Shown here: in pieces, positions 57,003 to 64,000 of the stretch
Layout of the letters: each line of letters starts with the position of its first letter
Position numbering within the stretch: the stretch's first letter is position 1
NCBI RefSeq assembly: GCF_003573695.1
Contig: NC_039358.1
Coordinates: forward strand, 230,653,560-230,717,559
DNA from: Papaver somniferum
Lineage: Eukaryota > Streptophyta > Magnoliopsida > Ranunculales > Papaveraceae
Direction: 5' to 3'
DNA: 64,000 nucleotides
The notes under the pieces: model-generated
The model's database searches: none
What the model was told of the DNA's origin: nothing
The model's input: the letters and a program-made list of their open reading frames with translations, nothing else
Position numbers and translations under genes: made by a program

Positions 57003-57044
57003 GTCGCCCCAAATTCCTTTTGGGTCGCCCCTAAAAATGCTAGG
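57003..57044 (-). repeat. MULE right TIR
   Basis: Inverted match to 42240-42281 with three mismatches over 42 bases. Followed by AAAATTAG. Confidence 0.9.
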
Positions 57045-57052
57045 AAAATTAG

Positions 57053-57926
57053 ACATAACTTAGAAAAAATTGAAAAAATGTACAAGCAAAAAACAAAACA
57101 AATGATTGATTCTTAAGTACGAACAACGACTAATTTTTAAATAAAAAATATGGTGTCGAATTACCACTAAATTATTTGGAAAGTAGAAAAATAACATTAC
57201 TTGTCAGTTATAAGGTGAAAAAAAATTAGCCCACCCAAACACAAATTTTTGGTTCCGTCGCTAACAATACTGGATACTTTCATAAAAAAGCAAATGCAAA
57301 GAAGAAAAGGAACACAATTTCCAAAATACGAATCGATGGGGTTGATTGATTGGATTAGAATTCAGTTAAAGAGGATATAAGGAATTACTACATTAATTTC
57401 TTTTTGACTCATTGTGATACCACCTCTTGTTTAGATGAGTTGAATGATAAAGCATGGATGGAGAGGAGCTTCACGGAGGATGATGTTTGGGACTGTAGAG
57501 CCCCAAAAACTAGCAGCTGACTAATCCAAAAGATTAACTATAAAAAGAGGCACCAAGGATCTAAAACATCTATTTATGCAATAAGAAAGAAGTTATAAAC
57601 AAATATTAACCCAAAACTAACCCATACACTCTGGTATGACATAAATAAAATTAACAAACAAACAAATACAAATATAAACGATAAACAAACACGCTACAAC
57701 AATAAGTGTTACAGATCACACACTAATCATCACAATGTATGAACACTTGTGGTTTTTTTAAGGGCTAAAACTTAAAGACCATTAATATTATAATGTTTGT
57801 GATCGTAGATATAAAGACCTATCCATACATCTCATACATTTTAAAAGGTGTGATCTTACAATTTGAGCACTTGACTACTTTCAACATTATTTTGTTATGA
57901 AAAATATGTCCATTAAGCTTTTTTGA
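57053..57926. other. Intergenic DNA, nothing recognised
   Basis: AT-rich, with no convincing ORF, repeat or RNA gene seen. Confidence 0.45.
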
Positions 57927-57928
57927 TA

Positions 57929-58612
57929 CTCCTTCCGTACCTATTATATAAGCAAAATTTCCATTTTTTCTTGTACCACTATATAGGCGGAGTCCAAATT
58001 TCAAGATGGTTTTTTACTTGTATTATCCCTATTTATATTTGCTTGGGAATCATCACAATTGAGTATACTCCCTTCGTCCTAAATTAAGAGTCCGCTTTGA
58101 CTTTGTCAAGATATTAAGGAAATCCTATAAAATGTCATGACTAGCCCTTGACTAGCCTATTTAATATTAATTTATTACCAAAATTAGTGTTAAAATTTTA
58201 AGAATAAATAGAAGTATTGAGAATTTTGTAACTACCCATAAATGCTTTTATTTAAAAAAGGAATGTCAATTAATATAAAAAAATATTGAATGGATTTTCT
58301 CTTTATATATGGTGATGATATTTATGATTTTGAATTAAGTTTATATTAAAAATGATTTTATAATTATAAAAAAGAAAGGGTATATTTGATAGTTTAAGGG
58401 AAAAGTATGTCTATAAACAGAGCGGACAGATAAAAATGGACAGACCAAATTAGAAATTAGGACAGATAAAAATGGATAGAGGGAGTATGTCTCTAACATT
58501 GGGAATATAATTAAGGGTAAAACAGGAAAAAACATATAAATGTATAGAATCAATAAAAGTTTCTTAATCTAAGAGATTGGTTCCTCCGCTTATATATGTG
58601 GTATGGAGGGAG
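57929..58612. mobile_element. Stowaway-like MITE (outer)
   Basis: Left end CTCCTTCCGTACCTATTATA; right end, read inward, CTCCCTCCATACCACATATA. TA lies on both sides (57927-57928, 58613-58614), as in Tc1/mariner-derived Stowaway elements. It contains another MITE at 58068-58485. No coding sequence. Confidence 0.78.
58068..58485. mobile_element. Stowaway-like MITE (inner)
   Basis: Left end CTCCCTTCGTCCTAAATTAA and right end, read inward, CTCCCTCTATCCATTTTTAT, flanked by TA at 58066-58067 and 58486-58487. The ends fit the CTCCCTCCGTCC consensus. 418 bp. Confidence 0.82.
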
Positions 58613-58639
58613 TAGATTTTAGAAAAAAAAAAAAACTAG

Positions 58640-59690
58640 TGACAAAACACCTAGGTGACCAACTTTGTGGTACAAAATCCAGCCATATTATTTTCAATAA
58701 ATTAAAACAATTTCATAAAAAAGTGGCACAAAAACCCCAGGTCAAATAAAAATGAGAAAATTTAGCTTTTTTTTTACTTTAAAAAAACCCAAACATACCC
58801 TTTTAGCTTTTCTTCTTCTTCTCTCCTTTCTTATTTCTTCTTTCTTTCGTTTCCTTCTCCCCACCGCCATCACCACCAGTGGCAATAACATATTCTCTAC
58901 GAACACCAGCAAAAATTTTATGCTCCCACGACGACACTACTGCACCTTCGTATCTCACCACTACCACCACCCTCCTCCGCCTCCTTCAATTCCTTCACCA
59001 CTAACACCATTACCACCACCACCCCAAACCTTAATTAAAACCCTAACCATAGTTTCATCTTCAATTCAAAAGAAAACACAAGTGGATATGGTGATGTTGT
59101 GATGTTTCTGTAAGATCAAATGAAGAAATTGTTGAAATTAGGGTTGCGATTGTAACTTCAATTGAAGAACAAGAAGAACGGAGATGGGTTGGTGACGAAT
59201 TGATGATTGATATCGATTTTCAATGAAGGGATGATGGAGAGGTGATGTCAAATTTGATAACCTAATTTGTCTGATTGACGATAGCGGTAAGAAATCACAA
59301 ATTTCTTGTAATTTTTTTTTTAAATTTTTGTCAACCTTGTTGGTGGAATTAGTCTGTGAGGGATCTAATTTGATGATCTGTTTTTGGTCGAAGATTTTAT
59401 GATTTTTGAACTAATTTTTCATTTGAAGTTTGACAATGATCTGTATATTATTGAACGTGTACATGGATCTGTACTGAAATTTTTCTGAATCAAATTTGAT
59501 TGGTTACATTTAAGCGAAGGATTAAATGTGGAAATAAAGGAGAAGGAAAATTTTAAGGTGAAAGCATATATTTGAAATGGGAGATAACATTATAATGAAG
59601 GAACCAAATGTGAAATTGAAATGAAAATGCTAATTTCACAAAACTAGGATGAGTCTTTTGGTTGTTGTTTAAGACATTATTCAGTTTATT
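58640..59690. other. Low-complexity tract and intergenic DNA
   Basis: Contains a 116-codon frame (58752-59102) with a hydrophobic start and a proline-rich end (CCACC repeats at 58960-59020). I see no family signature. It may be leader of the SPIRAL1-like gene or unrelated. Confidence 0.35.
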
Positions 59691-59699
59691 GGTTAGTTT

Positions 59700-60870
59700 G
59701 TAAAGCCTGCACTGGGTAATGATACGTTGTGAAATGCGCTGGAAAAAGAAAACTCAAGAGCCTGGTTATAGTGTATTGTGGTTGCGTAGTGGTTTATAGC
59801 TTTATTGCAAGAGATATTGTGAGTTACTCAACGACTATTAGCTAAACTTTCTCTGCAGTGGTAGACATTGGTAGAACTGATTAAACAAAAAACTAGTATG
59901 TATAAGGGAGTTGATATTTGCATGTAACCATGCACATGTACACACATTAGTTTCTGAAGTTTTGTGTCTCTGTGCATGTTTTGGGTGAATGGTGGTATAT
60001 GAAATTGAAGTAGATAGATGACTGTTGGATGTTCTCATGTTTTTCAGTTCAGTCTTTCGTTAGTTTGGAAAGACCGTATTGCATCGTGCTTAGTGGTGAA
60101 TATTAATTTTCGTACTGCTGGAAAGTGAGAACTCAAAAACATGGCTTGAGTATGATGTGGTTGTGTACTGTTTTGAGTGGAACCAGTATTGCGAGTTAGA
60201 ATATCCCTTTTGACTAACTTTACTCGTACATTTTGTAGACACTGGTTAAATGAAACATATGTATACATCCAGAGAGTTGGTATGTTTGCAATATCCCTTT
60301 TGACTAAATTTAATCATACATTTTGTAGAAAATGGTTAAATGAAACATATGTATACATCCAGAGAGTTGGTATGTTTGCGCGGATACATGCATATTAGTT
60401 TTTTTAATTTTGTGTCATTCTGCATATTTGTGTGATATTAAAGTAGATGAACTCTTGACGAGTAAAAATTACATTTCCTAGTTGAGATGTACATTAGTGT
60501 TTTGTGTTTGATGATGTTTCATTACTATATTATAGTTGTTATATACAAACCGAGGCTCAAGTCAGACAGAACAGTAGCATGTTCAGATGTGGTATGGTCC
60601 TGGCCAAGCTAAAATTCTATTAGACAATATGATAACCTAAATGTCAAATAAATTGTTGATTTTTTTTATCGTGTTTCACTAAGTTCACTGCGGCATTCTT
60701 AGTGTAGAAAGATTCTATTGTTTGTTATAATGTTGTTTTGAACTGTTGATTCAAATAGTTGATGCGACTATGCGAGTTTCTCTATCCAGTTTGACTAATT
60801 ATACTCTGCATTGGTGTAGATTTGTTAGATACAGATTAAATGAAAACCATGTGTATCATTTTATTGTTAT
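59700..60870. repeat. Degenerate tandem repeat, unit about 370 bp
   Basis: Three diverged copies share, in order: (G)GAAA(A)GxGAGAACTCAA, TTG(C/T)GTA, TATTG(C/T)GAGTTA, TTGACTAA(C/T)TTTA and TAGACA(C/T)TGGTTAAA. They begin at about 59730, 60115 and 60550. Within the second, a 90-bp segment is exactly tandem (60201-60290 and 60291-60378) with few differences, including AAATGAAACATATGTATACA. Confidence 0.6.
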
Positions 60871-61380
60871 TGGTGTGGTCAACCAAAATGAAATCATGGT
60901 TATAATTTTTCTTGTAGTTGAATTCTGACGAAACCAATTATGATTTCATCATAGATACGATGAAACCAATTATGGTTTCATCGTATTTATGATGAAACAA
61001 AAATTGGTTCCATCTAATCTTATCCCTACTTAAATTAAATTTTTTATGAGTTTGAATTGTTGTTGTGTTTGATATTTGTGGATTTGGATTTACAATGCTA
61101 GCTGTGATGGAGATTATGTGCTTTGAATCAAAGAAGTGGTGTTTGTGTTAAGGTTAAGTCTGAAAGAAAAAAAAATAGTTACAAAATGTTGTTGGTGGGT
61201 GCTTTACAAAATGTTATGAAACTAAATTACCTGTGATAATGTTTAGGTAGTTGTGTGGTTTGAATTATATCTGTAACTAAAGATGTTGCTGAGGTTTGAA
61301 TGAAGTTTTTATTTCATATAATATGTGATTTTTTTTGCTAGATTTTATGTCCACGAAAATCTTGTTGGTGTTTCAGATAA

Positions 61381-61470
61381 ATGGGTCGTGGAGTCAGTTA
61401 TGGAGGAGGTCAGAGTTCTTTAGGATATCTCTTTGCTGGTCTTGAGGATTCAAAACCATGTCAATATTGA
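61381..61470 (+). pseudogene. SP1L: SPIRAL1-like first coding exon, truncated
   Basis: Preceded by a T-rich stretch and TTTCAG, then ATAA and ATG. The 29-residue frame reads MGRGVSYGGGQSSLGYLFAG then LEDSKPCQY-stop. The first 18 residues are the highly conserved N-terminal block of SPIRAL1/SPIRAL1-LIKE, small plant proteins (about 110 residues) that bind growing microtubule ends and control anisotropic cell growth. The matching C-terminal block (GGGSSLDYLF) is not found downstream. The frame ends just past the N-terminal block, where a GGT-rich repeat begins about 90 bp later. Either a gene fragment carried by a transposon or a gene cut by later insertions. Confidence 0.72.
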
Positions 61471-61559
61471 CATTTCAACGATCTCTTTCTATTAATGAAC
61501 ATATATAATATCTCTTCTTGTAGTTGAATTCTCACGAAACCAAAATTGGTTTCATCTAA

Positions 61560-62015
61560 TTTTTGGGAGGTGGTGGTGGTGGGCGGTCGTGATGCTGGTG
61601 GCGGTGCGACGGGTGTTGGCGGTGGTGTTGGTTTTGGTCGGTGGTGGTCGACAGTGGTAGTGCTGGATGGTAGGGTGGCTGGAAGTGGTGGTGCAATTGC
61701 GCAGTATCGGTGGTGATGGTGGAGGTGGTCGTAGGTGGTGGTCGGTGGCGGGGGCGGCGGTGGTGGTCGGAGGTGGCGGCGACGACTGGCGGTGGTGGTG
61801 GGGCGGAGGTCGGTGGCAGTGGTGGTCGGTGGCGATGGTGGAAGGTGGCATTGGCGGTGGTCGGTGGCGGTGGTGGTCGGTGGAGGTGGTGGAAGGTGGT
61901 GTCGGCGGTGGTGGAAGGTGGAGGCGGCGGTGGTCGGTGGTGGCGGTGGCGGAAGGTGGCGGTGGCGGTGGTCGGAGGTGGTGGCGGTGGTCGGTGGCGG
62001 TGGTTCGGTTTCTAG
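61560..62015 (+). repeat. GGT/GGCGGT-rich degenerate minisatellite
   Basis: About 450 bp of GGTGG, TCGGTGGCGG and GGAAGGTGG units, with G far exceeding C on the + strand. All three + frames and one - frame are open because of composition; they are not genes. Confidence 0.85.
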
Positions 62016-62019
62016 TCAA

Positions 62020-62800
62020 ATCAAAACCGAAACCAATACTATTGGTTTCTAAAAATCTAAACTAAACCAATCCATTAACCATTGGTTCGGTTTCCAAACG
62101 GTTCCAGTTGGTTTCGGTTTGTCCCGGTGGTTTTTGGTTAACCAATAATTATGTCAAACAAAAAAAAAATACACAAATTTACAGATAAAAAAATCGCAGT
62201 TGCTGATAGTATTGGTTTACACAAATTTACAGACAAAAAAAAAATCAAAAATCAAAAATAGTTAAATCTTACACTAAATCTAGGGATCAAAAGAAGATAT
62301 ATAATATATCTTAATTTAGTTACGGACAAATAAAAAAGAAGGAAGACAGGAAGAAAAAATATTAGCAGCTGTAGTTGGGGGTGGAGAAGGGAGGCGACTA
62401 AGAGGGAGAGTATCATAATGAAATATTAGATTTAGGATTTCTATTTATCCTCTAAATCAATGGGTAGAATCTAAAACTTGTAAACCAACGGTAGAAACTA
62501 AGTTTAAAAATTAATCGGTTTTCAAATGGTTTTTGGTTTGGTTTGACCTCCTCTAAATCAATGGGTAGAATCTAATACTTGTAAATCAACGGTACAAACT
62601 AAGTTTAAAAATTAATCGGTTTTCCAATGGTTTTTGGTTCGGTTTTAAAGGTCAAACCAAATCAAAACCAACACTATCGGTTTTCCACTTTCTACACTGT
62701 AACCAATTCATTAGTAAATGGTTCTGTTTGGTTTCTTCCTAATTGGTCTGGTTTGGTCCGGTTCCAGCGGAAAACTGAAACCATGTTCATCCCTACCTCC
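62020..62800. repeat. AACC/GGTT-rich repeat block, possibly a hAT-like remnant
   Basis: A 101-bp direct tandem copy (62451-62551 and 62552-62652, starting TCTAAATCAATGGGTAGAAT). Two diverged direct copies of a segment of about 120 bp lie on either side (62018-62140 and 62640-62770: CAAATCAAAACC, ACTAT(T/C)GGTTT, CCATT..., GGTTCC). Near 62785-62800 the sequence ATGTTCATCCCTAC, read backwards GTAGGGATGAACAT, resembles the end of plant hAT elements. No left partner found. Confidence 0.5.
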
Positions 62801-62937
62801 AACTGCTCTCGATTTTTCTCAATCCGTAGAAAATTTAAGGAACGCTCTCAAAGATTTCTCCGTCTGTAGAAATCGTTAATTTTATTTGGATTCAGGTATG
62901 ATTTAACTGGATACCCTCTTGTTTGGGTTATATATGG

Positions 62938-63236
62938 TGTTGCGATACTAATACCATATAAAGCTAGCTTTCCTTATTTACTTAAACTCTTATTAGCTCA
63001 GTTAGTTTCTTTATCTAGTTGGCTTATTTAATTCGATAAAACTTGATAAACAAGTTTAGTTTTCGATTTAAATACTCAATGTTGAGCTTGTAATAGAGTC
63101 ATTGAATTTAATACAAACTTAGTTACAACTATTGTTTACACAACAGGGGTGGTTAATTCCCATAAAAAAGATTTTATCTTAGGGTTCTTGTTAGTTTTGA
63201 GTTCTCTTTCAGTTGTTTTGGTTTAGAACCCTAACA
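62938..63236 (+). repeat. Probable 5' LTR of a Ty3/gypsy element leaving the window
   Basis: Proposed from TGTTGCGATACTAATACC to AGAACCCTAACA, because TCTGGTACAGAGC, a tRNA-iMet-type primer site, follows at 63237. The left limit is a guess: the partner LTR lies beyond the window. Confidence 0.4.
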
Positions 63237-63289
63237 TCTGGTACAGAGCAGGTTTGTTCTATTCACCGAATTTCACCAAAAAAAAATTT

Positions 63290-64000
63290 ATGACGATTGC
63301 TGAGCTTACTGAGGAGGTAAAGGGTCTTAAGTATGAAATTCAATTGTTTCTACACACTCTAACTAAACAGCATCTGGAAGATATGGACACTGCGAAGACT
63401 AAAGAAAGCACTGAACGAGCTAATCGTAAAGAAGATATGCTTGCTTTGACTGAAGTTTTCCGAGAAATTATGAAAGAAACGTTTGGAAAATATAAGCAAA
63501 CCAATACTGGTGGTACTCCCTTTCAATCTCAACACACTAATGGAAACCAGAATAATGGTGGAGTTGAAACTACAATTCGGGCTGGCACCATCAGCCTAAA
63601 ATTTCCTACTTTTGATGGGACTGATCCTGAAGGATGGATTTTTCAGGCTGATCAATATTTCAGCTTAATGGAGTTATTGACGCTTTAAAATTCAAATTGC
63701 TGCAACTCATCTTAAGGGTGATGTTAATTCTTGGTATCGATGGATAAAGAAGACACTCACTACACCAACATGGGAGAAATTTTGTTCTTTGTTACGTACC
63801 ATATTTGCTGATCACAAGTTTATTAACTCCCATATTTCCTTAACTAAGCTATCATAGACAGGTACTGTTCGTGAACTTATTTCTGAGTTTGAGAATTTAT
63901 TAATTTGTGTGCATGATCTTCCTACTCAATATTTGGTCGATCTATTTATTGCTTCTTTACGAGTTGACATTGGTACAGATATGAGTTTGTTTGAACCAAA
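63290..64000 (+). pseudogene. Ty3/gypsy gag, partial
   Basis: Begins MTIAELTEEVKGL, followed by a charged helix. Residues 105-140 have KFPTFDGTDPEGWIFQADQY, the start of the Retrotrans_gag domain. A frameshift near 63675 (run-on to a stop in frame) moves it. Beyond it the domain continues as HLKGDVNSWYRWIKK, WEKFCSLLRTIFADHK, then a stop (LTKLS-stop-TGTV), and ELISEFENLLICVHDLPTQ to the window end. Gag forms the particle in which the element's RNA is copied. Broken by at least one shift and one stop. Confidence 0.85.

Larger units (their letters stand above)
42240..57044 (-). mobile_element. Mutator-like element (MULE) with transposase-OTU and two SANT-like genes
   Basis: Terminal inverted repeats of 42 bp (42240-42281 and 57003-57044) start CCTAGCATTTTTAGGGGCGA and differ at three positions by my count. 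AAAATTAG flanks both ends (42232-42239, 57045-57052), an 8-bp target duplication. Length is 14,805 bp including an LTR element (48836-56117 plus its 5-bp duplication), so about 7.5 kb originally. Coding: MULE transposase fused to an OTU-like domain on the minus strand and two small SANT-like genes on the plus strand, arranged convergently. Arrays of short paired motifs fill the subterminal DNA at both ends. Confidence 0.9.

Noticed and set aside
58752..59102. 116-codon frame with a signal-peptide-like start and a Pro-rich end
   Set aside because: Low-complexity coding only, no recognisable family, and the hydrophobic stretch comes from a CTTCTTCTT tract.
61552..62065. Four overlapping Gly/Trp- or Pro/His-rich open frames
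   Set aside because: Composition effect of the GGT minisatellite; no start context or domain.
1..64000. tRNA or rRNA genes
   Set aside because: I saw no convincing cloverleaf or rRNA sequence; retroelement primer-binding sites were the only tRNA-related signals.

Overview
This is a stretch of plant nuclear DNA, and the dicot-like gene families and intron style suggest a eudicot with a large, repeat-rich genome. I cannot name the species from sequence alone. It is AT-rich, its introns are GT-AG and mostly 70-120 bp, and most of it is transposable elements, many inserted inside one another. The only apparently intact host gene is a cation/H+ antiporter of the CHX family (10507-13118, + strand, three exons). 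Host-gene remnants are an inverted pseudogene copy of that CHX gene (24458-32206), a DUF3444 (DnaJ-associated) pseudogene (about 22862-23813) and a truncated SPIRAL1-like first coding exon (61381-61470).

Layout. 1-1095: no gene seen. 1101-9395: Ty3/gypsy element of Tat type with 474-bp LTRs and a CTAAT target duplication; gag is missing, pol is decayed, and a spliced ORF lies antisense in its 3' part. 9401-13230: CHX promoter and gene. 13306-13811: a diverged relative of the Tat LTR. 15451-20665: an element with terminal inverted repeats (TIRs) and an 8-bp duplication, split by a CACTA element (16346-20651). 20.68-21.59 kb: another TIR element with a palindromic core. 22.86-24.33 kb: DUF3444 pseudogene and the 3' end of a LINE. 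24.36-32.81 kb: inverted CHX copy, with a 5.1-kb Ty1/copia element (26873-31972) in its first intron.

32.9-39.9 kb: a TIR element split by a 5.7-kb LTR element (32988-38709). This LTR element has no gag-pol. It carries an antisense gene with a plant mobile domain (PMD), and its LTRs are packed with 77-bp tandem repeats. 40-42.2 kb: diverged duplications without a clear gene. 42240-57044: a large Mutator-like element (MULE) with 42-bp TIRs, an 8-bp target duplication, arrays of paired short motifs near its ends, a decayed transposase-OTU gene on the minus strand and two SANT/Myb-like genes on the plus strand. A second PMD-carrying LTR element (48836-56117) sits inside it. 57.9-58.6 kb: a Stowaway-like MITE inside another. 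59-62.8 kb: degenerate tandem repeats, the SPIRAL1-like exon and a GGT-rich tract. 62.9-64 kb: the 5' end of a further Ty3/gypsy element running off the window.

How the parts relate. The window shows little genic cooperation; its main story is nesting order. The two PMD elements form one family: shared LTR start, shared TGACGTCA motif, shared 77-bp repeat and shared antisense gene, with no proteins of their own for retrotransposition. They must therefore have relied on another element. The MULE carries its transposase gene convergent to two short genes of the SANT-like type better known from PIF/Harbinger elements.
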